Assembly: GCF_000746845.1 (NCBI RefSeq)
Contig: NZ_KN050846.1
Location: 1,566,963-1,630,962 of the forward strand
Length of the DNA: 64,000 nt
From: Altibacter lentus
GTDB lineage: Bacteria; Bacteroidota; Bacteroidia; Flavobacteriales; Flavobacteriaceae
Reading direction: 5' to 3'
Shown piece after piece: positions 8,469 through 17,078 of this stretch (its first letter is position 1; every line of letters begins with the position of its first letter). A model generated the notes under the pieces. It worked only from the letters and a program-made list of their open reading frames with translations, was not told where the DNA came from and made no database searches. Both the position numbers and the translations under genes were made by a program.

Positions 8469-8750
8469 ATGAAAGCTATTTGGAACAATACCATCATCGC
8501 CGAAAGTGAAAATACAGTGGTCATTGAGAACAATCACTACTTTCCTCCGGATGCTATCAATACCAGGTACTTTACCAAGAGCGAAACACATACACATTGT
8601 CCTTGGAAAGGAGAAGCCTTCTATTATACTATTGAGGTAAACGGACAAACGAACAAGGATGCCGCTTGGTATTATCCTAAAACCTCCCCTGCGGCCAAAC
8701 CCATTGAAGGATATGTAGCCTTTTGGAAAGGTGTGGAAGTGGTCGCTTAA
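8469..8750 (+). CDS. DUF427 domain protein
   Basis: A 93-residue single-domain protein of the DUF427 family. The family pattern is clear: MKAIWNNTIIAES, then NHYFPPDAI, a THCPWKG segment and DAAWYYPKTSPAA, ending GYVAFWKGVEV. DUF427 proteins are small beta-rich proteins without an established reaction; the conserved HCPWKG, YYP and WKG groups suggest a ligand pocket. It is the last gene of the egtB operon. Its final bases overlap the stop codon of the convergent PLP-enzyme gene. Confidence 0.88.
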   Translation: MKAIWNNTIIAESENTVVIENNHYFPPDAINTRYFTKSETHTHCPWKGEAFYYTIEVNGQTNKDAAWYYPKTSPAAKPIEGYVAFWKGVEVVA

Positions 8751-9823
8751 GTAATAATAGACACCAATTTATCGAGTTCTGCCTCGGTATTATAAAAATG
8801 AAAACTAACCCGTATACCTTGACCCCGTTGCGAACAGATAATATTTTCCTTTTTTAGTTTCTGAAAAAGCGCCTCATCCCCTTTTATAGAGAAGATGTTA
8901 GAATGCTGCTCTCGCTGCACTACCGTAGCTTCGAGCAGCCCCAATTGTGTAAATCGCTCTTTGGCTTTGGTTGAAATAGCCTCGATTTTTTCTGAAACAG
9001 TTTCCATACCGATCGCTTGAAGCTGTCGCAATGCAAATCCCAAGCTTCCGTAATTGAGCGTATCTTGATGTCCCGGTTCAAAATGTTTCATAAAAGAGAT
9101 CTCTTCCCGTTTACTGAACATTGCTTCAGCCGAATTAAACCCAATCGTCGACGGAAAAATTTTAGAGTGCAAGGCATCCTTCACGATAAAGAAACCGTTT
9201 CCGTAGCCGGCCAAAAGCCATTTATAACAACTTGCGCCCAAGATATCGATAGGACTTTCAGAAAAACGGAATACCTCGGTCCCTAGATATTGGGTGCCGT
9301 CTGCAATTAGCAGAAGCCCCGGATGGTATGCCTTCAGTTGCTTTAAGAAATTAAGGTCGATCTTGACGCCGTTAAGATACTGTACCAGGCTAAACGCAAA
9401 GATATCGGGCTGATGTTCTACCACGGCACGTTCTATATTTTGTTCAAGATTCTCGTCAATGGCAGCATAGCATACATCGAAATCACGATGCTCAAAAGCC
9501 CAGTTTACAGAAGGATAGTCCTTACCCAGCAATAGTACTTTTTGTTTTTGTGGGAGTCCTTCCAGCAAAGTATTCAATCCAAAAGAGAAGTTAGGCACAA
9601 GTGCTATCTCATGAAGTGAGGCATCAAAAAAAAGAGCGACCTCCCTTTTCACCTCCTCTAGGATGGATCTGTGTGTATCTCTAAAAACACTTGCGTCTAC
9701 CATTAACTTTAGATCATGTTCGTGCCGCCATTGCACTAAAGATGTTGAAATAAGTCCGGAAGAGGCAGTATTCAAGTAGGTATATTTTGAGAGCACAGGC
9801 AACTCTTTTCTTAAATCTTCCAT
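8747..9823 (-). CDS. Class V aminotransferase-fold PLP enzyme
   Basis: A 358-residue PLP enzyme of the class V (NifS/cysteine desulfurase-like) fold. The N-terminal YLNTASSGLIS, Asp175 in ADGTQYLG and the PLP-binding Lys201 in GASCYKWLLAGYGNGF are all present. The start is the ATG at 9823, in front of EDLRKELPVL; an upstream in-frame codon adds 23 residues that do not look like the family. It converges on the egtB operon. Some ergothioneine producers use a class V enzyme (EgtE) for the final C-S lyase step, so this gene is a candidate for that role; it could equally be a selenocysteine-lyase-like or kynureninase-like enzyme. The assignment to the fold is secure, the substrate is not. Confidence 0.82.
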   Translation of the reverse strand: MEDLRKELPVLSKYTYLNTASSGLISTSLVQWRHEHDLKLMVDASVFRDTHRSILEEVKREVALFFDASLHEIALVPNFSFGLNTLLEGLPQKQKVLLLGKDYPSVNWAFEHRDFDVCYAAIDENLEQNIERAVVEHQPDIFAFSLVQYLNGVKIDLNFLKQLKAYHPGLLLIADGTQYLGTEVFRFSESPIDILGASCYKWLLAGYGNGFFIVKDALHSKIFPSTIGFNSAEAMFSKREEISFMKHFEPGHQDTLNYGSLGFALRQLQAIGMETVSEKIEAISTKAKERFTQLGLLEATVVQREQHSNIFSIKGDEALFQKLKKENIICSQRGQGIRVSFHFYNTEAELDKLVSIIT

Positions 9824-9867
9824 AAGACACGGGTCTAAACAATGAAAATTAGGTAAATTTACGGTGA

Positions 9868-9897
9868 GCTGTTTGTTGCCGGAACACAACAAACGGC
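9868..9897. promoter_or_regulatory. Inverted repeat between divergent genes, likely operator
   Basis: GTTTGTTG (9871-9878) and CAACAAAC (9887-9894) are perfect inverted copies separated by 8 bases; the match extends outward to 11 positions with one wobble pair. The element lies between the divergent class V PLP-enzyme gene (start 9823) and the 2TM gene (start 9920), has no T-run, and so looks like a dimeric regulator site rather than a terminator. Confidence 0.45.
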
Positions 9898-9919
9898 AAT
9901 TCTATAAAAGTAACCAACT

Positions 9920-10342
9920 ATGTTTTCAAAAACCAATAAAAAAGAAAGAATCGATTCGGAACAGCGAGAGCAGTACGAATATGCTCGGGCGCGGATAAAA
10001 CAGAAGAAACGTTTAATGCAACATTTTATCGTTTTTCTGGTCGGTTCGGTATTTCTTATTATCATTAATCCTGTCTTAGGCATAGGGAACGATTTCTTCA
10101 TTAACAATTGGTTTGTATGGGCCATACTTATTTGGGCATTCCTGTTCCTTATCCACGTATTCAATGTGTTTATTATGAATTCCTTTATGGGAAAAGAATG
10201 GGAAGACCGTGAACTGGAAAAACTAAAGGCCAAGCAAGCAGCCCGTATAAGCGAGCTTCAGCAAAAGGTAGATAACGAACTACAACTACCGGAATTAAAA
10301 AAAAACAAACCTTCAAATCCTCTTCCCCCAGACGTACAATGA
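9920..10342 (+). CDS. 2TM domain protein
   Basis: A 140-residue membrane protein with a basic, helical N-terminus (residues 1-33), two transmembrane helices (about 36-57 and 66-90) and a charged C-terminal helix with a proline-rich end. This is the layout of the 2TM domain family, which in flavobacteria is found alone or fused to LytTR and kinase modules. No catalytic residue is visible. The stop codon overlaps the start of folA (ATGA), so the two are translationally coupled. Confidence 0.82.
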   Translation: MFSKTNKKERIDSEQREQYEYARARIKQKKRLMQHFIVFLVGSVFLIIINPVLGIGNDFFINNWFVWAILIWAFLFLIHVFNVFIMNSFMGKEWEDRELEKLKAKQAARISELQQKVDNELQLPELKKNKPSNPLPPDVQ

Positions 10343-10821
10343 TCACATTAATAGCAGCGGCCGGCGAAAACAACGAATTGGGAAAAGACAATGACTTGGT
10401 CTGGCACCTTCCCGATGACTTTAAACGCTTCAAGCAACTTACCACCGGGCACCACATTATTATGGGACGTAAAACGTTCGAATCTTTTCCCAAGCCGCTT
10501 CCCAACCGCACCCATGTTGTAATTACTCGTAATCAAGCTTACCAAAAAGACGGAGCGGTCGTGGTCCATAGTTTGGACGAGGCTCTTTTAAAAGCAAGCG
10601 GAGATGCGCAGCCATTCATTATTGGCGGGGGTGAGATCTACAAGATGAGTATGGCTATTGCAGACAGGATCGAACTCACAAGAGTTCACGGAAGTTTCGA
10701 TGCAGATGCTTTCTTTCCTGAAATTCCTTTGAACGATTGGGAATTGATCAAAGAAGTGCATCACGAAAAAGACGAGCGCCATGCCTATGCCTTCAGCTAT
10801 CAGACTTGGATGCGGAAATAG
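10339..10821 (+). CDS. folA: Dihydrofolate reductase
   Basis: Reduces dihydrofolate to tetrahydrofolate with NADPH. At 160 residues it is a standard chromosomal DHFR. Visible motifs: ITLIAAAGENNELGKDNDLVWHLPDDFKRFK (split here as the N-terminal strand, the Met20-type loop with W22, and the acidic Asp27), IIMGRKTFESF (NADPH binding), NRTHVVITRN, and IIGGGEIYK. It overlaps the 2TM gene by four bases. Together with thyA it closes the dTMP/folate cycle. Confidence 0.97.
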   Translation: MITLIAAAGENNELGKDNDLVWHLPDDFKRFKQLTTGHHIIMGRKTFESFPKPLPNRTHVVITRNQAYQKDGAVVVHSLDEALLKASGDAQPFIIGGGEIYKMSMAIADRIELTRVHGSFDADAFFPEIPLNDWELIKEVHHEKDERHAYAFSYQTWMRK

Positions 10822-10846
10822 CAGCCGGTTCAGCTCTCCTGAGATC

Positions 10847-11692
10847 ATGAAACACATCATGGAACATATCGCTTCAAAGTATTTCCTGAGTATAAAAACG
10901 GTAACGCCTCTGTCCGGCGGAGACATCAATAAGGTCTACCATCTCAAAACTCCTGATGAAGAATTTGTTCTGAAGTTAAACCAATCATTGCGCTATCCCG
11001 GTATGTTTGAAGCCGAAGCCAAAGGCTTGGACCTATTAAGACAAAGCAACAGTTTTAAGATCCCGAAAGTCATTGGACACGATACTGTAGATACCCATTG
11101 TTATCTTTTAATGGAATATATCCCTTCCGGTGATGCAACTGCAGATACATGGGAATCCTTCGCTGAAGCACTTTCGAAATTACACTCACAAAGTTATGAA
11201 CGTTTTGGGCTGGACCACTCAAATTATATCGGCAGCTTGCCGCAATACAATAATTGGCAAGTTACAGCAGCAGATTTCTATATAACGCAACGATTGGAAC
11301 CACAATTCCGGCATGCTTCCGAAAAAGGATACAACTTCAAGAACCTGGGGGCATTTTACAAGGTAATTTCCGAAGCAATCCCCAACCACAGACCTTCGTT
11401 GATTCATGGAGATCTTTGGAATGGAAACTGCTTTATCGCAGAGGATAGAACGCCCGTGGTAATAGATCCTGCCGTGGCGTTCGGGTCGCGAGAGATGGAC
11501 CTCGCCATGATGCAATTATTTGGAGGGTTCCCCGCAACCGTTTTTTCGGCTTATGCCAACTGTGCTCCGCTCGAAAAGTCCTGGGAATCCAGGATCCAAC
11601 TTTGGCAATTGTATTATGTCTTAGTACATTTAAATCTCTTCGGAAGCGGTTATCTCAATCAAGTTCAAGCGATCTTGTCGCGATATTCTTAA
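10847..11692 (+). CDS. Fructosamine kinase family / aminoglycoside phosphotransferase-like protein
   Basis: A 281-residue small-molecule kinase. The N-lobe SGGDINKVYHL and the lysine in EFVLKLN, the catalytic loop IHGDLWNGNCF and the metal-binding IDPAVAFGSREMDLAMMQLFGGF match the fructosamine-3-kinase family, which phosphorylates ketoamine adducts on glycated amines so that they break down. The open frame extends upstream into folA, but the ATG at 10847, 26 bases after the folA stop, gives the expected N-terminus. It is probably cotranscribed with folA. Confidence 0.87.
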   Translation: MKHIMEHIASKYFLSIKTVTPLSGGDINKVYHLKTPDEEFVLKLNQSLRYPGMFEAEAKGLDLLRQSNSFKIPKVIGHDTVDTHCYLLMEYIPSGDATADTWESFAEALSKLHSQSYERFGLDHSNYIGSLPQYNNWQVTAADFYITQRLEPQFRHASEKGYNFKNLGAFYKVISEAIPNHRPSLIHGDLWNGNCFIAEDRTPVVIDPAVAFGSREMDLAMMQLFGGFPATVFSAYANCAPLEKSWESRIQLWQLYYVLVHLNLFGSGYLNQVQAILSRYS

Positions 11693-11773
11693 CAAAACTT
11701 TCAAAATACTTTAGCACAGCTTTGGCTAGTATCCGTACTATTTACCGGTATCTTTAAAAGAAAAACCAGAATT

Positions 11774-12274
11774 ATGAGTAAAGAGAACCTATATAATGAG
11801 GAAGCCCGAGAAAAATTACGTTCAATTGTGGACGACGTTAGTATAGCCATGATGGTCACCAATTTAGGAAAACAACCCTTGGCTGCCATCCCTATGGATA
11901 CAAAAAAAGTAGATGATGACGGTAACATTTGGTTCTTAAGCGGAATGGACAGTGATCACAACGCAAATATCTTGCGCGACAGCGCCGTACAACTTCTATA
12001 TAGCGGCCCCGGGGATAGGAAGTTCCTAAGCGTGTATGGTGAAGCACAGATCATAACCGATACAGAAGCGATCGAGGACATTTACGACAGTGCCGATAAC
12101 GCTTATTTAAATGGGCCGGAAGATTCCAATACCACTGCGATAAAATTCGTTCCGCAAGAAGCGGCCTACTGGGATTCAGATGAAAATAGACTGGTCGTTC
12201 TTTTTAAAATGGCAAGAGCAGTACTAACCGGAGACAATCAAGATATTGGTGTTACCGGAAAAATGAAACTATAG
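11774..12274 (+). CDS. Pyridoxamine 5'-phosphate oxidase-fold protein (general stress protein 26-like)
   Basis: A 166-residue flavin-binding split-barrel protein. The pattern AMMVTNLGKQPLAAIPM, GNIWFLSGMDSDHNANIL and KFLSVYGEAQIITD is that of the general stress protein 26 group of the PNPOx-like family. Members bind FMN or F420; the physiological reaction is usually unknown. The gene stands alone, with a good intrinsic terminator after it. A TATCTTTA box at 11749-11756 is placed well for transcription start. Confidence 0.85.
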   Translation: MSKENLYNEEAREKLRSIVDDVSIAMMVTNLGKQPLAAIPMDTKKVDDDGNIWFLSGMDSDHNANILRDSAVQLLYSGPGDRKFLSVYGEAQIITDTEAIEDIYDSADNAYLNGPEDSNTTAIKFVPQEAAYWDSDENRLVVLFKMARAVLTGDNQDIGVTGKMKL

Positions 12275-12293
12275 CTCAAGCGGGGGTACTGTG

Positions 12294-12334
12294 AATTCCT
12301 CTTTCTGAAACTTCGGAAAGGGGAATTTTTGTTA
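12294..12334 (+). terminator. Intrinsic terminator after the PNPOx-like gene
   Basis: AATTCCTCTTTC and GGAAAGGGGAATT pair with a few wobble or mismatched positions, and the hairpin is followed by five T residues. It lies 20 bases after the stop codon. Confidence 0.7.
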
Positions 12335-12390
12335 TAATTTTACACTTTCGGCGTACTGAAGCGTCAATGAACCTCAAAAACCAATCAAAA

Positions 12391-13275
12391 ATGAAAAAAG
12401 CATATATGTTTCCGGGACAGGGTGCCCAGTTCACGGGTATGGGTCAAGATCTATACGAAGCTTCGGCAAAAGCAAAAGACCTTTTTGATCAAGCCAACGA
12501 CATACTAGGATTCAATATCACCAAGATCATGTTCGAAGGCTCAGCCGATGCTTTAAAGGAAACTAAGGTAACACAGCCTGCAATATTCTTACATTCTACA
12601 ATTTTAGCAGAAGTTATGGGTGATGCCTTTCAGCCAGATATGGTAGCCGGGCATTCATTAGGAGAGATCTCTGCGCTCGTTGCCAACAGGACCATTGCAT
12701 TTAGTGATGGATTGGAGTTGGTTTACAAGCGTGCGCTGGCCATGCAAAAAGCCTGTGAGGAGACGCCTTCTACCATGGCTGCCGTTCTGGGATTGGATGA
12801 TCATTTGGTGGAAGCCATTTGTGCAGATACCACAGGAATCGTGGTTGCGGCAAATTATAATTGTCCCGGACAGTTAGTGATAAGCGGAGACATAGAAGCC
12901 GTTAATAACGCTTGTGAAGCTCTTAAAGAGGCAGGCGCTCGCCGTGCTCTTTTATTGCCGGTTGGGGGCGCATTTCACAGTCCACTGATGGAACCCGCTC
13001 GAGAAGAACTAGCAGCTGCTATTGAAGCAACGCAGTTTACAGCCCCGGCCTGCCCTATCTATCAGAATGTATCTACTTTTGCAGTGACCAAGCCGGAAGA
13101 GATCAAGAAGAACCTTATCTTTCAATTGACAGCCCCCGTTAAATGGACACAGAGCGTTCAAAATATGGTGAAGGATGGAGCCACTCACTTCATTGAAGTA
13201 GGACCCGGTAATGTGCTTCAGGGACTGGTAAAAAAGATTAACCCTTCCTTAGAGACTGAAAAAGCAACCCTATAA
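12391..13275 (+). CDS. fabD: Malonyl-CoA:ACP transacylase
   Basis: Loads malonyl groups onto acyl carrier protein for fatty acid synthesis. The 294-residue protein shows FPGQGAQFTGMG at the start, the nucleophile Ser89 in GHSLGE, the QKACEETPSTMAAV region, and the catalytic histidine in GAFHSPLM. The upstream in-frame ATG at 12367 adds eight residues absent from the family; the ATG at 12391, in front of KKAYMFPGQG, is preferred. It is transcribed alone and ends at a strong terminator. Confidence 0.96.
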   Translation: MKKAYMFPGQGAQFTGMGQDLYEASAKAKDLFDQANDILGFNITKIMFEGSADALKETKVTQPAIFLHSTILAEVMGDAFQPDMVAGHSLGEISALVANRTIAFSDGLELVYKRALAMQKACEETPSTMAAVLGLDDHLVEAICADTTGIVVAANYNCPGQLVISGDIEAVNNACEALKEAGARRALLLPVGGAFHSPLMEPAREELAAAIEATQFTAPACPIYQNVSTFAVTKPEEIKKNLIFQLTAPVKWTQSVQNMVKDGATHFIEVGPGNVLQGLVKKINPSLETEKATL

Positions 13276-13304
13276 AAAAAGCCCTCATCTTGAGGGCTTT
13301 TTAT
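13275..13304. terminator. Terminator after fabD, usable from both sides
   Basis: GCCCTCA (13281-13287), loop TCT and TGAGGGC (13291-13297) form a perfect seven-pair stem flanked by an A-run and a T-run. It overlaps the stop region of the convergent small gene, so it can end both transcripts. Confidence 0.9.
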
Positions 13305-13495
13305 TAGGCACTTAATCTGCAGTCATTGCAGTCCTTTATTTCTCCGTAATACGTTTCTCGGTACTTGTGGATTGTTTTAAACGGAACACGTAAAAATGCT
13401 TTTTGAATGTATACCACCTTTGCGGTGAGCATTCCCATATGTTCTGTGAATCTCTTTTCTTTTCTTGTTTTTCTTTTAATGGTCACCAACTTCAT
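13304..13495 (-). CDS. Small conserved hypothetical protein
   Basis: A 63-residue basic protein beginning MKLVTIKRKTRKEKRF and ending with a CNDCRL motif. There is no signal peptide or membrane segment. Similar short proteins with the KYRETYYGEIKDCNDC ending occur in other flavobacteria, from memory, which supports a real gene. The frame continues 39 bases upstream with further ATG/alternative starts; 13495 is chosen because the protein core begins there. The two C-terminal cysteines (CxxC) could bind a metal. Function unknown. Confidence 0.6.
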   Translation of the reverse strand: MKLVTIKRKTRKEKRFTEHMGMLTAKVVYIQKAFLRVPFKTIHKYRETYYGEIKDCNDCRLSA

Positions 13496-13579
13496 AATAC
13501 AACGTTTCATTGGCTGCAAAGAAACAAAGGTCATGAAGCAAACCCAAGCACAGGACGTTAAAGCTTCGTTAAACCAGCG

Positions 13580-14854
13580 TTAATTCTTGTAGACAACACC
13601 TTCTTTCATCACAAAAACTACATTTTCCATTGTTTGAATGTTTTCAGTAGGGTCTTCATTGACTGCAACGATATCTGCAATGAAACCGGCAGACAACTGG
13701 CCAAGTTCGTTTTCCATATCAAGTACTTTTGCATTGGTAATGGTAGCAGATTGTAACGTTGCCATAGCAGGCATTCCTGCTTCGGCCATATACCTAAACT
13801 CTTTCCCGTTCTCTCCGTGAGGAAAGACCCCGGCATCTGTCCCAAAGGCAATGTTCACGCCTTCTTTATAGGCCATTGCATACATATTTTGAATTTGAGA
13901 CCCTATCTCCAATGCCTTGGGCACAATAATGGCCGGATAGTACCCATCGATCTTTGCCTTTTCGGCCACGAATTTCCCTGCAGAAATAGTGGGTACCAAA
14001 TAGGTTCCGTATTGTTTCATTAAGGCGGCAGTCTCTTTATCCATTAGTGAGCCGTGCTCTATGGTTGTAACTCCTGCACGTATGGCACGTTGCATTCCTT
14101 CTATTCCGTGGGCGTGAGCTGCGACCTTCATTCCATAATCTTTGGCAGCTTGAACCACAGCGGCAACTTCTTCTTCTGTAAATTGGGGATTCTGGCCGTT
14201 CTTCGCAACACTTAACACCCCTCCGGTAGCGGTGATCTTTATCCAATCGGCACCATTTTTATATCGCTGACGCACTGCTTTATAGGCATCTGCCACTCCG
14301 TTGACGACCCCTTCCTTTGGTCCCGGATCGCCCATAAGCTCCTTCTTTTGTCCATTGGACGGATCTGCATGACCTCCAGTGGTTCCCAGTGCTTTTTCTG
14401 CCGTAAAGATTCTAGGTCCCACGATCTTGCCTTTCGCTATGGCATTTCGCAGGGCAACATTTACCCCACTACCGCCAAGATCACGCACGGTGGTAAAGCC
14501 TGCCAGCAGCGTACGTTCGGCGATTTCTGCGGCGTTGAAAGCAACATTGGCATCATTAAGCGTAAAAGCTTCCAGATATCGGTTTGGGTTCGTCTCTCCT
14601 TCAATATGGACATGCATATCGATAAGTCCGGGCATAACCGTTTTATTTTTCAGATCAATGACGTTGTCCTTTGCTTTCGGATTCCTGAAGCCATCTTCCA
14701 CGCGAACGATTCTTTTGCCCGAAACGACAATGGTTTTCGACGTGAGTACTTTGCCATTCTTGGTATCTATAATTTTTCCGCAATGCAATAAAGTTTCTTG
14801 AGCACTGCTTCCGAAGAAACTCAACAACAGCGCAATAAGTATTAATTTTTTCAT
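13580..14854 (-). CDS. Secreted amidohydrolase (imidazolonepropionase-like)
   Basis: A 424-residue metal-dependent hydrolase with a signal peptide (residues 1-18, MKKLILIALLL to SSA). The amidohydrolase superfamily ligands are visible: DMHVHIEGE (HxH), the metal-lysine region GADWIKITATGG, AAHAHG, TIEHGSL and the final FGTDAGVFPHGENGKEF aspartate. The family includes prolidase-like enzymes that cleave Xaa-Pro or other dipeptides and imidazolonepropionase-like enzymes; the substrate here is unknown. The start at 14854 gives a clean signal peptide; upstream in-frame codons run into galE. It follows galE by 10 bases. Confidence 0.87.
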   Translation of the reverse strand: MKKLILIALLLSFFGSSAQETLLHCGKIIDTKNGKVLTSKTIVVSGKRIVRVEDGFRNPKAKDNVIDLKNKTVMPGLIDMHVHIEGETNPNRYLEAFTLNDANVAFNAAEIAERTLLAGFTTVRDLGGSGVNVALRNAIAKGKIVGPRIFTAEKALGTTGGHADPSNGQKKELMGDPGPKEGVVNGVADAYKAVRQRYKNGADWIKITATGGVLSVAKNGQNPQFTEEEVAAVVQAAKDYGMKVAAHAHGIEGMQRAIRAGVTTIEHGSLMDKETAALMKQYGTYLVPTISAGKFVAEKAKIDGYYPAIIVPKALEIGSQIQNMYAMAYKEGVNIAFGTDAGVFPHGENGKEFRYMAEAGMPAMATLQSATITNAKVLDMENELGQLSAGFIADIVAVNEDPTENIQTMENVVFVMKEGVVYKN

Positions 14855-14864
14855 GAGTATCGTA

Positions 14865-15887
14865 TTATATGTTTCTAATATGTTGTTCCCATTTCCAGGC
14901 TGAAGATAACGCATCCTCCATGGACCTTTCAGCTTTCCAACCCAGTATTTCATTAGCTTTAGTGGTATCTGCGTACACCGACACTACATCCCCCGGGCGT
15001 CTTTCTACGACCTTGTACGGAAGCTTCGTTCCGGTAACGGTTTCAAAAGCTTTTATAACCTCTAATACTGAAGTCCCTTTACCCGTGCCTACATTAAAGA
15101 TCTCAAAATTTGAAGTATTGTTGTTCTGTAACAGGCGTTCTAGTGCAACAACATGTGCTTTCGCCAGATCGACCACGTGTATATAATCCCGAATACAACT
15201 GCCGTCTGAAGTCTCATAATCATTTCCAAAAACAGAAAGTTCTTTACGCACACCTGCAGCTGTTTGCGTGATAAACGGTACAAGGTTTTGTGGCACCCCT
15301 ACGGGAAGTTCCCCTATCATTGCAGAATGATGTGCGCCAATTGGGTTGAAATACCGCAAGGCGATGCATTTTAATTGCGGGTCTACCTCACAGGTGTCTT
15401 CAATGATCTCCTCACTAATTTGTTTTGTATTGCCATAGGGCGAAGTTGCCTTTTTCACAGGAGCTTCCTCGGTAATAGGCAATCTATCGGGCTCTCCATA
15501 TACGGTACAAGAAGAACTGAAAATAACGTTATGTATGCCGTGAGCTTTGCATTCCTGCAACAAGTAGATAAGGGTGCTTATATTATTTTCGTAATAATGA
15601 AGGGGCTGTTCCACACTTTCCCCAACCGCTTTGCTTGCTGCAAAATGAATGACTCCGGCAATTTGCTCATGCCGATGAAAAAAATCTATAACATCTGCCT
15701 TTATTCTAAGATCTAAGCGTTCAAAAATTGGTGGCTTCTTTGTGATCGAAGTGATCCCTTCGAGCACATTCAGACTTGAATTGGAAAGATTGTCTATAAT
15801 GATCACCTCGAAGCCGGAATTTTGAAGTTCGACTACCGTATGCGATCCAATATACCCCAAGCCTCCGGTTACAAGTATTTTTTTCAT
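14865..15887 (-). CDS. galE: UDP-glucose 4-epimerase
   Basis: Interconverts UDP-glucose and UDP-galactose using bound NAD. The 340-residue protein has the Rossmann glycine motif GGLGYIGSH (8-16), Ser126 in FSSSCTVYG, the catalytic pair Tyr151/Lys155 (YGNTK), and the substrate-binding regions RYFNPIGAH and GTGKGTSVLEV. The epimerase activity feeds galactose into glycans. The gene overlaps the end of the upstream DegT aminotransferase gene by four bases and is coupled to it. Confidence 0.95.
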   Translation of the reverse strand: MKKILVTGGLGYIGSHTVVELQNSGFEVIIIDNLSNSSLNVLEGITSITKKPPIFERLDLRIKADVIDFFHRHEQIAGVIHFAASKAVGESVEQPLHYYENNISTLIYLLQECKAHGIHNVIFSSSCTVYGEPDRLPITEEAPVKKATSPYGNTKQISEEIIEDTCEVDPQLKCIALRYFNPIGAHHSAMIGELPVGVPQNLVPFITQTAAGVRKELSVFGNDYETSDGSCIRDYIHVVDLAKAHVVALERLLQNNNTSNFEIFNVGTGKGTSVLEVIKAFETVTGTKLPYKVVERRPGDVVSVYADTTKANEILGWKAERSMEDALSSAWKWEQHIRNI

Positions 15888-17044
15888 TGTTGATCGATGA
15901 AATTTTTAACAGTAGATGTAATAAAATCTATTTGCTCGTCATCGAGTTCTGTATGCATAGGAAGTGAGATCACCTCTCGCACCAACTGATTTGTCACTGT
16001 AAAATCGGCTTCGTTGTAACGCTCATCTGCATAGGCTTTTTGCAAATGCAACGGAATGGGGTAATAGACGCCACACGGGATATCGTGATCGTTCAAATGC
16101 TGAACTAAAGCATCGCGATCTGCATCAATGATACGCAATGTGTATTGGTGAAATACGTGACAGTCACATACTTCACAAATTGAATTACCCGCATCACAAA
16201 AACCTGTTGGGGTAATTATCCTCGGGTTTCCGGCAAACGCCTTGGTGTATTTTCGGGCGGTATTTCTACGAGCCGCATTATACGAATCGAGATAGGGTAA
16301 CTTGGCACGAAGAACGGTTGCCTGTATGGAATCCAAACGTGAGTTAACACCTACTACATCATGGTGATAGCGTATGTACATGCCGTGATTTACGATCCCG
16401 CGTATGGTATGTGCAAGCGCATCGTCATTGGTGAAAATTGCTCCTCCATCCCCATAGCAGCCTAAATTTTTGGAGGGAAAGAACGAGGTAGAAGCCACAT
16501 GGCCGATCCCACCCACTTTTTTCTTGGAGCCAGCTTTACTTGTATAGGTAGCACCAATGCCCTGGGCGTTATCCTCAATAACGTAAAGATCATGAGCCGT
16601 GGCAATTTCCATGATAGAATCCATATCGGCCGCCAATCCAAACAAATGCACGGGTACGATTGCTTTGGTTTTAGGAGTTATGGCATTGCGGATTGCTTCT
16701 ACATCTATGTTGAAGGTTACAGGATCCACATCCACAAGAACCGGAGTTAGCCCTAATAATGCAATCACTTCCACAGTTGCCGCAAAAGTAAAATCGGCAG
16801 TAATGACTTCATCACCCGGCTTGAGTCCTAAACCCATCATGGCGATCTGGAGGGCATCCGTCCCGTTTGCACAGGGAATTACATGTTTTACATCCAGATA
16901 TTCTTCCAGTTCTTTCTGAAACTGATGTACTTCGGGACCGTTAATAAAGGCGGTGGACTCGATCACATCGAGCACTGAAGCATTTACCCTATCTTTTATA
17001 TGTTCGTATTGACCTTTAAGGTCGACCATTTGAATTTTTTTCAT
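15884..17044 (-). CDS. DegT/DnrJ/EryC1/StrS family sugar aminotransferase
   Basis: A 386-residue PLP-dependent aminotransferase that acts on nucleotide-linked keto-sugars. The family marks are NGTDALQIAM (60-69), TFAATVEVI (86-94), Asp158 in EDNAQGIGA and the PLP lysine Lys192 in FFPSKNLGCYGDGGA. A cysteine-rich insert (residues about 284-296, CDAGNSICEVCDCH) is unusual. It is the first gene of the unit with galE and the amidohydrolase and diverges from kdtA, so a role in surface polysaccharide or LPS sugar synthesis is likely. A TTG-N20-TAGTTTTA promoter lies upstream. Confidence 0.9.
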   Translation of the reverse strand: MKKIQMVDLKGQYEHIKDRVNASVLDVIESTAFINGPEVHQFQKELEEYLDVKHVIPCANGTDALQIAMMGLGLKPGDEVITADFTFAATVEVIALLGLTPVLVDVDPVTFNIDVEAIRNAITPKTKAIVPVHLFGLAADMDSIMEIATAHDLYVIEDNAQGIGATYTSKAGSKKKVGGIGHVASTSFFPSKNLGCYGDGGAIFTNDDALAHTIRGIVNHGMYIRYHHDVVGVNSRLDSIQATVLRAKLPYLDSYNAARRNTARKYTKAFAGNPRIITPTGFCDAGNSICEVCDCHVFHQYTLRIIDADRDALVQHLNDHDIPCGVYYPIPLHLQKAYADERYNEADFTVTNQLVREVISLPMHTELDDEQIDFITSTVKNFIDQQ

Positions 17045-17078
17045 GCTGCTGAAGAACTCTGGATTTCTAATCTTCCCG

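Noticed and set aside
13618-14801. Plus- and minus-strand alternative frames (for example 14348-14791 +) inside the amidohydrolase gene.
   Set aside because: The amidohydrolase frame has all metal ligands in order; the alternatives have no recognisable protein features.
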